The notes under the pieces are model-generated. The model worked only from the letters and a program-made list of their open reading frames with translations, ran no database searches and was not told where the DNA came from. Both the position numbers and the translations under genes were made by a program. Positions 30,785 to 42,600 of a stretch of DNA of 64,000 nucleotides are shown here, in pieces. The first letter of the stretch is position 1. Every line of letters starts with the position of its first letter. Where the stretch lies: NCBI GenBank assembly GCA_028554645.1, contig JAQOOI010000019.1, forward strand, positions 124,001 to 188,000, written 5' to 3'. This DNA comes from Omphalotus guepiniiformis (Eukaryota; Basidiomycota; Agaricomycetes; Agaricales; Omphalotaceae).

Positions 30785-33735
30785 AGTGGTAGATCTGGAA
30801 AGGAGCGCAAGGGGAAGGGCAAGCAGAGTGGGGATGTGAATGGAGAAGGGAAGAAGGGAAGGAGAGGAATGAGAAACGTGTGTATATTCTTCGTTTCAAC
30901 CTGTCGCTTCGTATATCTGATCTTGTTATTCAATAACCAGGCTTCCTAAGTGGTCAAGGAAACTCCCCTCCACAGAACTCACTATTCCACGACTCCGTGA
31001 TAGCTAGCTCTCACACCCAGGAGTGATGGATTTTTGGGTGAAGAAAGTAAATAAGAAAACGTTTCGGGTACCGGGCAACTTTAACTTTAAAATTTTCCTC
31101 CAATTCCAAGGTTGGTGAAAACATCAGGTTTCCTAGTTCACTTTTGACCAAAAATTTGTTAGCTCCCCTGGGTGTGTCTAGCTCTAGCGCCGCTTCGGGT
31201 TTATCTTCAGGTAATGTTTCTGCATTCGCTATGTGAGATTACAGCTCAATTCTACTGCTTCCAGTTTCAGATTATCCACAACAATCCACATCTCATTCAT
31301 CGACCTCCTCCTCGCATTTTGATGACGAGACTGCGACACCGAAAGCAACGCCCACTTCTAAACATCGTTCTTTTCGTCTACGTCAATAGGAACTGCGCGC
31401 CTGCACGATCCTGACCATCCGCCTGTCATTATACATAAACATTTGAAAGCAATGGCGTTTTTTTTTTCGCTACGGAGACAACATCGTCCGAGTCCGAGCT
31501 CGAGCGCTAATTCCGGTACACCTCTTACTCCTGGTGTTGGCAAGGATGTGTCAACGAGCGCTTCGAATTCATCGACTCCTAAAACTTCATTTGCCAAGAA
31601 GCCCGTTGGTGCCGGCTCACCCGTTGTTTCGAATATACAGAAACAGACTAGCTCTACTGCGCAAGCTGAATCTCGGTCTCGTTCACACGTTTTCATGCTT
31701 GCCAGACGGTGCAGGAGGTGTTCACGAATACGGAGATTATGAGGAAGGTGGTGTTAGATCAGCATCAGGCGATCGTGGCTGCCTTTGCTCCGGGGTTGCC
31801 TAGGTCGGGAAAGGCAACGGGGACGGTTTAGGAAAGGGAGAGTGAGAGGGAAGTGAGAAATGGTAGTGGGAGTGTGTTGTGGATAGCAGTATGAAGTCCC
31901 TGGGTTCAAGTTCGAGGAGGAAAGGAAGTGAGGAGAAAGAGCCGAGTTTGTTGAAGGAGCGCAGTGAGAGGGAGAATCGGATAGACGACAAGGAGAATCA
32001 GAAGAAGAGACTTAACTTGAGGAAGAAAAAATCTTCTTCGAAACTCGGTGAACGGGGTAGGGTTGAAGCGACAAGTGAAGGACAGGCTGAACCTCGAAAC
32101 GGGGCTGGTGTGGATATTGATTGGGTGTTGGGTGGTTTCCGTGTCGTGAAAGGAGACCCGTCTTCGCGGTCATCGTCCAAAGACGTTGGGACGAGGTCGG
32201 CACCGGCGCAAAGCTCACATGTTGACGAAGGTCTCGTGGATCTGGAAGTGACGGGGGAAGATGCGCTAGGCCGTCAACATGTTTCGAACAGTTCCTCGCA
32301 CCTCAACCGGCCCCCCCTGATCGTCGACAGCGTTCAAGACGCCAAATATCTAGTTTCAGTTCTCAGCCCCACGTCACGGAGACAATATCTTCCAAGTCAA
32401 ATATTCGGTTATTACCCTGGGACACTTCATCTTCTTCGTTTTCATCCTCGCGGGTATCGTCTTCTGTGGGCGTGGTTAGTATGGGGTCTAGCAGTACGGC
32501 CATCACTACTACCACCAATGGCAGTACGAAAACGTTCCTGAGTGTCACCTCTACCTCTACGACACCGACAACTACCGTTTCTTCTGAGCTGGGAAATCCC
32601 TTTGCTCCGCCTTCGCCTTGGGTGACTGAGCCGGCACACGATCCTCGGAAAGCGCAGCGCAAGCTCCTTGATTCGCTCGAGCGCTCATTTGAGGATGTGG
32701 GGTTGGTACCTCCCATCAAGGAGCGGGTTAAAACCAAACGAAGGAGCAGCTTCAATGAGGCTAATAACACCGTTAGTGGTAAGGGGAAACCGAACCGCGC
32801 CAAAGAATGATGTTCTGTCCTGCGTCCCGCATGATTCCCTGTTCATGCTCCTTCCCCTATGGCCTGGAGAAACGTTCATTCGCAAAGGTCATTTCCCTTT
32901 GAGGCACCACATCTACCACTGGAGGATCGGAGGCTCCTATTGGTCTTTTATAAGGCGCTCTCACCAATCATCCTCGACAATTCGGCTTCCAATTCATCTC
33001 AGATACCTGACACCATGCGTGATAAGCATAGCATCCTGCTGCCAGGTTTTCATGCCATCGCCAGGCAAGTCACCTATTCTGAACTTCAAGGTATAGGTGT
33101 GCGTGTTCCCGACGAAGGTCTGGCAGTCAGTGGTCCTCTCGAAGAAGCATACCAACAATCTTCCTATCAATTGTCCGCAGTCCACGTCTTCAGCAGAACG
33201 GGCAGATAACGAGGAAAATGTCATACGAGATTGTGTTATTGGGTCGTGTTATTCGAGAGATGCAGGACTTGAGTTCGATCCGCAGGCACTTGTTGAACTT
33301 GGTTTATGTATGGAATTAACTCGGGAGAACCGTTTATTGCCTCCGGGTACTGTTGTTGAACAGTTTGACTCTGAACAGCAGATGACGGTTAAGCTGACAC
33401 CTATTGGGAATGCGGTGATGGAGATGGTCTGGATTGGTGGATTGGCGTTGATGAGCTTCGGGCCTGGGTGATGGAGCATTTGCATGATTCATGAATGTTT
33501 CGTTTCGGAATTTCGATTTGTATCTTGGTGTATTTCTGTTCTGTAGCCTTCCGAGTTCATACTTGCTTTGTTAGATCGGTTTTCATTCAATCGTAGGATT
33601 TGTTCATTGCAGTGTTAGATTATATGTACTTGTTCGTACACCCTCTGAAGCATATGATCAAAGAGATCTTCGTCACAAGTTCAGAACTTCGAATTCTCTC
33701 GTTGATGTTGGTCAACATGAGGCAGATGGGTTCTG
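30785..33735 (+). pseudogene. Inverted, decayed copy of the 3' part of the large Ser-rich gene (arm B)
   Basis: Plus-strand copy of the minus-strand segment 10325-13160. It retains the exon 5 region, the last intron, most of exon 6 and the 3' flank. Frame breaks, small deletions and stops are spread along it, so the reading moves between frames (open pieces 31443-31742, 31879-32541, 32466-32810, 32859-33209, 33097-33471). The final 90 codons are almost unchanged, up to MEMVWIGGLALMSFGPG. No promoter or 5' half of the gene was copied. A 165-bp TIR element (31012-31176) interrupts it. Substitutions as well as indels separate the arms, so this is real divergence rather than an assembly echo. Confidence 0.88.
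31012..31176. mobile_element. MITE-like element with terminal inverted repeats
   Basis: 165 bp beginning CACACCCAGG and ending CCTGGGTGTG, with a further imperfect inverted match inside (ATTTTTGGGTGAA near the left end against TTGACCAAAAAT near the right end). Flanks are CTAGCTC on both sides (about 7-8 bp target duplication, blurred by a CTAGCT repeat). The parental arm A (around 12905-12915) lacks it, giving an empty site. No coding capacity. Confidence 0.8.
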
Positions 33736-33869
33736 ATCGGTTCTCAACCACAGTGCGTAGGTAAACTTGGATTCACTAGAGCTACCAATAGAAATAGTAT
33801 ATATTATGATATAGGGAACAGAAATCAGCGTACAATAACCACAGAAACAGCACGATTACACATTTAAAT

Positions 33870-35399
33870 CTACACATGCGGTAAAAAGTCCACCCATTGT
33901 ACGGTTTGGTATGCACTGGGTGGTAAATCTCTTAGCAGCACAAGGGCTTGTATCAAGAGCGAAATGCGCGATAGGACATAACAAACAGCCTGAATGGATA
34001 CCAGAACTCCCACAAATCGTCGGAACCAATCGAACCAAGCGGGAAATGGACAGTGTCTCATAATGACCTGGGAAATAGCAGCAAAAACCGGACCACAAGT
34101 TATCATGAGCGCCGTTCCCCTCCAAAGTAGTTGCTCTGTTCTAGTAGGGAACTCAAACCCCCACGCAATCAGATGGACGACACCCAAAATGACAGCGATG
34201 AAATACACCAGCAAGCTCAGTTCAAGCGGATCCTCGCTGAGTCCAGTGTAGAAAGTTGGAACGCACAAATCGGAGCGGAATTTGTGTTCTAGAGGTCTTT
34301 CTGGTCCAAAGACGTGGACAGAGTTGACTACGAGCTCGTGCAGGAGGTGAACAGGATAAAGGACAGGAAGCATGATTTTTGGAATTGAACGGTGTTCAAG
34401 TCCGTACTTGTTGAGGGTCTGTGAAACATCATTGGCGATACGCTCATATATGTGGGGAAGGTTTCGGATGATGTCCCAGAGCGAGCGCCTCTGTCGAACT
34501 GCTGCAGGACACACCAATGTTGAATTATGTCCATTTTCTTGACGTCCTTTGTCGTAACAGCGTACCGGAAAGGAGGTCTGCAAATTGAGAGGTTTGTACC
34601 ACCAGACTGCGTAGGTCACGAAATTCAAGACAGCAAAGCCAAGAGTGACGATCTCCAACTCAGTGATAGCAAGGCCCTCGATGCCTCGAGCTATACACTG
34701 AAGTACAAACCATGCCAATTGCACCACTGTTATGAGCTTCCCCAACGCATCACCTGTGGACCTTGTGGTTTCGTCCTTGATGATGTTGACACAGCCATCT
34801 TTAACATGATCGTCAAGAAGCGGTAGGATCGTCTCGTCGGACCCGAGTTTTCGAGGTCTGTCTTTTCCTTCTTCTTCGTAAACGAGTACCCCTTTCATTG
34901 TGTGTGTGTTTCCGTCGTAGAGCATGAATCCACCCATCAATGCGAGAAATCCGTGCGTCATGGTCCATCCATAACCTAAAACACCGCATAAGTAAGTGGC
35001 GATAGGTCAATATCGGAAAAGACGTAGATATTTACTTTTGTATTTTTTGGACAACCTCTTTGCCGTAACCCATTGTCGCATAGCCCACAGAATGATGAGC
35101 TCCGGAGCTATCACCGCAACGCCCATCAATTCTAATCGTTGCCAAACCCAACGAATTCTGCCATCATGAGGAGAAGGTATGTTTGGATGAATGGAAAGCC
35201 ATCCACAAGTGGAAACGACAACAAGGCAGCTCCAGACGATGTCGGAGAAAGACCTGCAGTTGTTTAGGTCGTTACATGAGGAACTGAATGGAGGAAATGA
35301 GAAAGGATTGTTCAAAGTCGAATTACCGGCAGGTATGCTATTGACCGGAGCCATGAGTGTTGCTGGGTAAAGAGGGGGACTGTGGCAACAGCTCGACAT
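33870..35399 (-). CDS. Eight-helix membrane protein of an agaricomycete family
   Basis: Two exons, 35399-35036 and 34975-33870, joined by a 60-nt intron, give about 489 residues. The N-terminal part has CNDLNNCRSFSDIVWSCLVV, CGWLSIHPNIPSPHD and then an ELIILWAMRQWVTAKRLSKK helix. The second exon opens YGWTMTHGFLALMGGFMLYD. Further helices lie at about ITVVQLAWFVLQCIAR, TELEIVTLGFAVLNFVTYAV, SLLVYFIAVILGVVHLIAW, ALMITCGPVFAAISQVI and VGVLVSIQAVCYVLSRIS. These motifs mark a family that is expanded in mushroom-forming fungi and has no known function. The start is uncertain: ATG at 35399 gives an N-terminus without an obvious signal peptide, and an acceptor-like CGCAG lies just upstream (about 35410), so a further 5' exon is possible. 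Confidence 0.78.
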
Positions 35400-36290
35400 A
35401 AGTAGTACCTGCGGATGAGATCGATGACAATGTTAGAGTGAGTTGGAACTATGAACGATCGTCGACTCCGTGCGTGGACCTTGAGGAACCGTGGTTGGGG
35501 GCATTGGAATACATTAGACGAGGAGGGAAGGAGACAAGTGGGCCATCGGCATGAATATAGGTGCCAGATGACCCTGCTTCATGGTCGTTCACGCATAAAC
35601 GGTGAGGCTAAAGTCGATGGACAACTGGAATGATCAGGTGAATGTGCCGACAAGGCATATGTTCTGCCAAAATAACTTACTTGTACTCATTTGGGTAAGG
35701 CAGGTGTGAGAAATTATATGTAGAAACCACTCTTTCGTCGTCCCTGCCAGGGCATGGCAGCAATATTTGCCCATTGAAGCGAGTCAGAGGAGTCTGGTAC
35801 AGGCGCCAAAACCTGGACCCTCAAACGGGAGGTCTCCAAAGGGGTACTCATTTTAACAGACACGATCGAGAAGTAGCGCCAGATACATTTGAATTAACAT
35901 CCTTTCTGTGATGTTTTGGTGTCCATCATCGTCATTCTCTTCACAGAAAATTCATCTGACCTGTCAAATCTTCAACAAGGAATCAAGAAGCCATTTTATA
36001 GAAAATGCAAGGAATAAGTAGTAATTTCTGCAAGTAAAGACTCGGGTCATTCACCTTGAGCTTCACTGGTGCTACGACTATTCTTGATTTCTGCCTTGGT
36101 ACGCAGCTGTTGACCGTGACAATTCACTGAAGTTTTGGTGGGTTGTAAGGCTAGTTCCCACGCCCGGGCCGGTGCCATCGCACCGGTGCGGCCCGTTAGG
36201 TTCGGCCATAACCGGCGTGAGCTGCTTTATATGGTGATTATCGGCCCGTTTTTATGTATGTACCAACGTACCAACGGCTGTTTTTTGGGA
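35400..36290. other. Intergenic, with a GC-rich hairpin
   Basis: No gene is supported. A strong inverted repeat lies at 36164-36195. Confidence 0.45.
36164..36195. repeat. GC-rich inverted repeat
   Basis: CGGGCCGGTGC, loop CATC, then GCACCGG, TGC, GGCCCG: two stem blocks around a short loop, in otherwise AT-moderate DNA. Confidence 0.6.
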
Positions 36291-36299
36291 TGACTCATT

Positions 36300-39010
36300 T
36301 GCAAGTACCGAAGTTCTTCAAAAGACACGAAGCTATATGGTACCTTTTTCACCGGAGTCTGGTATGTATCAGTTTAATGCCTTTCTATGTTCCATCCAAT
36401 GCATCTTGATTTTCAGCCTCGTGGATCCAAGAGTATCGGTGTGAAGGAGTCAACCTCTTGTACTACGATACTCTTTCCGAGTTCAGCTACTTGGAACGAT
36501 ATCGGTATCATAATGCCTACGCCCTTTTGTTCAATCATCAGGAACTGGCAAGTCTCGCATGCTTGATGAGCTCGCTAAACGCATAGTTTCCATTCCACTT
36601 AACCTGGGCGACAGACGACTTGGTAATTCATCCTGTTCCATTTTGGTCCTAGTAATCATGATCTGCTTAATGGATTGTATAGCGTGCTCTCCACCCGACG
36701 ACTGGAGCATACGAGCATGGTTATCTGAAGGCAGCGCGTCGCGCTATTCAGCGTATCTGTTCGGAGTAATGACGGTAACATTAAAAGAGATCGAGGAGTT
36801 GGACCCAATGTCCAATTTGCTTTCATCCCTAGTCTTGAATTTGTGCTGACTGCAACACATAGCAATGTCCAATTTGCTTTCATCCCTAGTCTTGAATTTG
36901 TGCTGACTGCAACACATAGCTTCAATTGCTTCTTCAAACAGCCAAGTTCGCCTAGAGAGATTTGCCTCGGGATTTAGGAGCAAAATGTCAGAAATAATGT
37001 TTACGCGATAAAGATGACTATGGGATTCTCAAATATGGCACATATCGACAAGAATATTATGCTGAGGTGCTGCGCGTAGCCGACGATGTCAGTTAGCCTG
37101 TTATCACATCATCTCAACTGCTAACTATTTCTTAGAATCAAACTACGGCGTACAAGGAAGTGGGCAAGAATGTCGAGAGCTGTGGTGAAGCCCTTTACAA
37201 GTTCCTCTTTTCCCGAAATCCGTACCTATCTCAACCACTGCTGATCATGTACTTCGATGAAGCTGACTGGTGAATGGAATCCAAACTCCAACACGGACGA
37301 ACCTCGAACTCGTTAAATGAGGAAAGCGCTTCACGCGTTGTCGTCGTTTCTATTCTTTTCAATCTTTGTCTCTGGTCCTGACAAAGTCTATTTTTACCCC
37401 GTAGACTACTATCTTTCTCCTTCCAATCAATTGCATTTTTTCGAAAATGATTTCCTCGTATCACTGAGGTTGGCTTTGATGAATTCGTGAGTCGTGTTAC
37501 CCCGAATGAGGAGTGGACGCTCAGTCGTCTCGCGTCAACGCATCACTTTCTCATCTAGGATGCGCCATGTAAGCATCCAAGTTGCACTCCACAATATCCT
37601 TGGTCAACTCTGATATCAACGTAGCTTTGCGTCATTTTACGACAATTGCGGTCGCGAACATACACTGGTGGCAGCGAAATCTTCTCGTTTGCCCACAAGG
37701 ACTTTATGGGAGAATACCATCATTTCCTCGATACGAACAAGTCCGACGATGATGTGAAGTTGGCGTGTCTTGCTGTACGCCTCGGTCTAGAGTCTGAAGC
37801 GGTCAATTGGGAAGCACGGGAGAAAGAGCGTATTCAAGATGAACGTCATATGCGACTTTGTGTTGCAGCGACATCTGGCTTCAAGGACATGTTCACGAAC
37901 TCACCCTCTGAGCCTCTTCTTGCCGATATTTGAGCGGCGGTGGAAATGTCGCAATGGACAAGCACAAGAGCGCCTGTTAATGCATTTTTGGAATAAATCA
38001 GCAACTCACATGTTGGTGAGCGTGGCGAGTTGATTGTGTCGCTTTTCGTTCTGTTAGCTAGAGATGTGGCACTTCAACGATATTAAGGTTCTCGCCGTTT
38101 CGTAATACACCCAATCGTTTCTGACCTGAACCCAAGGTTTTCGAGTGCGATCCTTTCAAGCGGAATGGCGGTGAGCGAGTTGTGTCTGTTACCGAGTGGC
38201 TAGCTGCTCTCCTCATATCCAGTGCTACGGTATTGAAGCAGCCTCCGACGACGTACGCTGATGATGATCTCAGACAACAACGCCTATCCGAAGCTGTCGA
38301 CGATGCGTACATCTGGTTCAACCATTTCATCAAACTAAACGATCGCGCGATCGTTGACCAGGAGTACCTTTGGCAACTAATGTCTCGTGGAGCAGCTGCT
38401 GTCTGTGCGACCGGCCAACGGGGTATTGAAATTGTCATCCCTATACTCTTTCACAAGAGAGAACTTGTCTGCGGTTCTTATTCAAGTCAAGATTGATGGT
38501 GCTTTCACTGATTTTGTCAAGCCTTACCTATTCGATGTAATGGATTCATTCCAGATAAACGTATTCCCATCGGCCCCGAACGATAGCGACGACACGCCCT
38601 TCTTCAGCCCCTCACGCAGAACTCAAGCCTATCATTCGCATATTATTTGCTCTATCGTCGAAGAAGTCAGCGGTCAATTCCCCCATTCAGAACCCTTCTT
38701 CCTGTCAGCCAAACAACTCGAAGTATACTTCGTAAGTACGATATTTGGTGTGCGGGACTCACGAACAAGACGTTTGGTGTTATCGAGGGTTTGGACAGGT
38801 ATGATGATCTTTTGCGTTCGTTCAATAGAACTTTTCCTGTGAAACTTGATCATCAATCTTGGGATATTCAAGCAAAGAGAGCTAGGATGCGAAGGAGGAT
38901 GCATCCTGATATTGGAGAACGAGATGTGTATAGGAGGGTAGCGATGATTTGGAGCTTCCCGTGCCGTGCAAGGTATGTGAAAGAAATGAGTACTTCGCTG
39001 AAATTTCTTT
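36300..39010 (+). pseudogene. Broken P-loop NTPase-family gene (agaricomycete multicopy family)
   Basis: Pieces in order: a Walker A (SGTGKSRMLDELAKR, about 36538-36585) followed by SIPLNLGDRR; a helix region with an in-frame 57-nt tandem duplication (36806-36919, NVQFAFIPSLEFVLTATH twice); MGEYHHFLDTNKSDDDVKLA (about 37706); WKCRNGQAQERLLMHFWNKS (about 37940); YIWFNHFIKLNDRAIVDQEY (about 38310); a strand LIQVKIDGAFTDFVKPYLFD (about 38480); and IQAKRARMRRRMHPDIGE near the end. Stops and frame changes separate the pieces. Intact members of this family are large proteins of unknown function, found in many copies in mushroom genomes, often near mobile DNA. The LIQVK strand recalls PD-(D/E)XK nuclease cores, but that is only a suggestion. 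Confidence 0.75.
36806..36919 (+). repeat. 57-nt tandem duplication
   Basis: Two identical or nearly identical 57-nt units (36806-36862 and 36863-36919), 19 codons each, within the broken NTPase-family gene. Confidence 0.9.
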
Positions 39011-39639
39011 GAATCCCGAGACTGGGTATAATTTTGATTTGGGAGGGGAAAATAGGAGGACAAATTTGGTTACGAAGTAAGTTCTGTTCGTATGTTTTGA
39101 TGGATGGTTCGAACGCTATTTGCTAGGAATAGTTTCATGGACAGATTGGTTCTGCGGAAGTCTTGTACTTGCTTCTCCTGTATATATAGCAAGAGTGTAA
39201 TTGCATTGCTCGTTCAAGCTTCACATATTGGTTCGTACTATCGTAGAAAAATTTGGGGACATAAAGGAACGTGCGCGTGAATGGTCCCTGTTTTTTTGAA
39301 TGGCCCCTGTATCAGCACGTGCCAGGTCTTTCCCTTGGAAATATGTTGCGGCTTGGAGATGTGGGGCGCTTGTACAGTGTGCATTTCATCGATGACAGTG
39401 AGCTGGACCATTTGGTTCAAACTTCAGGAGCTCTAGACTGTTTGGACGCAACAAATCTTTCGCCGCCGTTGTCTGCATTCAATAATTCTTCATTCAATAA
39501 TTCTTCCGTTCTCTTCATTCTATCTCTGTTCAATTTGAAACCATAAATCTTGAGAGTTTTGTATACGGCTTTGACGACCTTCACTGGAACTGCTACGGGT
39601 CTGTGAGACGACGACGGGTGTAGGAGGATTATCACCACG
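39011..39639. other. Upstream region of the lipid kinase gene
   Basis: TGTATATATAG at about 39179-39189 is a TATA-like site. The frame 39271-39546 has no recognisable content; most of it is probably 5' leader or spacer. Confidence 0.4.
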
Positions 39640-42600
39640 GTGAAGGACCAAGCCGAAACTATCACTGCGAATCCCCGAGGAATGGCGGACCATAAACCAT
39701 TACCAGCGGTCCCTCGTAATTCTTCCATTGCAAACTCGACCAATAAACCTTACGATAATGCCCGGTTGAATTATACAAAACTCTCCCTGGCTGCACGCAC
39801 CCACCGTTCTCATCTCATCCGATTTACACTGAGCGAATGCGCGAAGGACGATACGTGGGTAGAGAGCAACAAGGAAGAGCTTGTTGGTGTTCTAGAAGAC
39901 GTGCTTGATGAGCTCGGGGAGTGTGTTGAGAGAGGAAAGTGGTTGTGTGGGATAAAGACGAGGGTCGTGTTGCGTGCGAGGAAGAGAAGCCGTGCTCGCG
40001 AGTCCTTAGTTCAGACTGAAGCATTGGAAGAGCTTCGCCAGCTCGCTGCAAAGCCTGATACACCATCAGGTGTATCGACGTGCAAGCACCTGTTGCTCTG
40101 TCTTGCACCTTTAGGGAGCCGAAGTGCGTTGCCGGATGAAGATTCAGGTTTCGACATCGTTCCTGCAAACATTGACTGTACGTTTCGGTCGGGGTGCTAT
40201 GTGCTTGATGATGAACAAGGTGTATTGTACGGTCTTGAAGATTGGGATTCTTGTATGTTTTCTATTTCATCCTTTTTTTTGTCCCCTAATTTTGATTCAC
40301 TTTTTGTTGTGTAGCTATTCCAACTCGCCTCGTAGGCGGTACATTCACTTTCAAAGGCGTGCCGTCGCCCACACACCACCAAATTCTATCTAGGATACTC
40401 AAAGTGAGCATCTACACGCATCTTTCACTACTCCTTGAGCAACACGTCCTCATCGACTCTCACATCAAACTCGCCTTTGCGCCTCCCCGCGTGCGTACAC
40501 GAACCTTGACACCTCCATCCCTACCCACCTCCAGCTCCGACTCCTCCAGTAAACATCGGAGAGCAGACTCGCATTCTATCATTCCGAACCGGATATTAAA
40601 TTTCTTTTCGAGAAGGAGCATCGGGAGGGCGAACTCACCAGGGTCGCCATACAGCCCGAGTTTGGCCTTCGAGACGAGCAATAGAGTAGGGTCTTTGGAC
40701 CACGACGTACGCTCTGACGCGATAAAGCGCCTACGCAAGATATCGACTACCTCTTCTTCGTCACATAACACTGCTGTACCGTCACCATTATCTCCCCCTA
40801 TATCTTCATCCTCATCAACACCACTCCTTTCGTCGCAACAATCCCCATTCAGCAATACTCTTGCCCGCCTCGAATCAGAGAAAGGTCTGCTGTCGACGAG
40901 CGCAGGAGTTCAGTTTGAGCCGCCGGTGGTGATTGTTAGACTTGCTGAGAAGGAGAAAAGGACAGCTGCTGTCACTGCACAGGTCACCACAGGTTTGGCA
41001 TCACTAGGCTCTGGTTTGCTCGGTGATGAAAGGGCTGCTTTGGGGAGTTTGCTGGGTTGGGGTATACCGTCGACAGCGGTTGCACGAAGACCAGAAGATA
41101 AGGACAAGGTGGATAGAGCAAGGGGCATGACTGGACTCGAAGGTTTCGTCAGGCACCAGCATATAACCGTCCTTGTCTCTTCGCACGTTCCGTTGGGTGA
41201 TGACATGTCTTCAAGTTCAACTGCCATGAACACGGATGCGAATTCGAACTTACGAGGAGGACTAATAGTTCGGGCTGGTGCTGGCTCCGGCACAGAAGCG
41301 ACCACATCAGCTTCGACCTCTACCGCACGTTCCGCGCTGTCTCCGTTTCCCTCGTCAGATGCTGGGCCTTCGGGTGTTTCGTACTCGCTCTCCACTGGAA
41401 CATCGAACCCGACTATTTATACAGCATGCAACGAGCCTGGGTGGGTCACGTATCAGTATTGGCGATACAAGGTCGGTGCGGTGGATGGAGACGGAGAGCA
41501 AGGATCGTCTCAATGCCGAGAACGAGAACGTGGTCTTGGACGGTGGTGGGGGAGATCCGAAGACGAGAGTGATAATGCCTCCGAGTCGAACAACAACAAC
41601 GACACTGACACTGACACCGATGGCACAGAAACGGAGACAGAGGTAGAGGGTTCTGATGAAGGTCTTGTGAGAGTGTTGAATACGCATCGGCAACGACGTC
41701 GTGAGGGAAAGAAAAGTCGTAGTGGTAGAAAGGGGCAGGATATGTGTCTGGGTGAAGTTCTTAGAGGGTGGATTGATAGTGCGGAGGAGGAATGTGGGAA
41801 TATGAGGATTGTACCGGTGATTCCGCCGCCCCTCACTGTCGCCTCTGGGTCGGGAAAGGAGGATACGAAGGGCGAGAAGGACGGTGCATCGATGGATGTT
41901 GCTGGGTCTGGACCAGGCGTCCCGGGTGATACTGTCAGCAAAGCCGAACAAATTCGACCTTCAGGTTCACTCTCACCTCCACCCCAAACTCAAACCCAGA
42001 CGCAGAAATTTGCCCCGCAGCCGCAGATTCAACAAGGTCCAGGTGGAAAGAAGCTGATGCGGTGCGGGGTAAAGAAAGGGAGGCATGAGAGGAGGTTCGT
42101 ACATGGCGGTGTTAGGGTCTCTGTTAAACTCGAAGAGGTTGGGCAGGTTGAAGAGGTGGTTGAAGGTGGGGATGAAAGAGGCGGAAAAAGGGATGAAGCA
42201 ACGTCGTCAACGTCAATGTCATTCGTGGCAAAAATCTCATCTGCAATTCCCATACGCGCCGCGTCTTCTGCTTCCACCAATGCTACGGACAACATCCCCA
42301 TCCCCAGCAATGACATCCCACCCGACCCTCATCTGCGGACTTACACCTCCTGCCTGATTTGCGGTGCACGTACACCCACCCGCTTACTGTCGGATGGAGC
42401 GTACTTGTTCTCGTGGGGCAAGTTTTTAGAGGTGTTAATTTATGCGGAGGATATCGGCGTTGTCGGTCGTGAGGCCTCCGAGTCAGGTAATGACAAGGAT
42501 GGAGATCAGGAGGATTTGTGTATGCACACCCGTTCGCATTCGAGGATTAAGGATGAGGCGAGCAGAGGAAGAGGAGGGAGAAAAGAGAGGTTTAATATTT

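Noticed and set aside
30785..33735. Processed (mRNA-derived) pseudogene
   Set aside because: Intron sequences, including the one ending TTCCAGTTTCAG, are still present and the 3' flank is copied, so it came from DNA.
39271..39546. 91-codon frame before the lipid kinase
   Set aside because: No family and poor composition; it ends in a duplicated AATTCTTCATTCAA stretch; more likely 5' leader or spacer.
41355..41951. Long antisense frames inside the lipid kinase gene
   Set aside because: They mirror low-complexity Ser/Glu coding sequence on the other strand and have no domain or start context.
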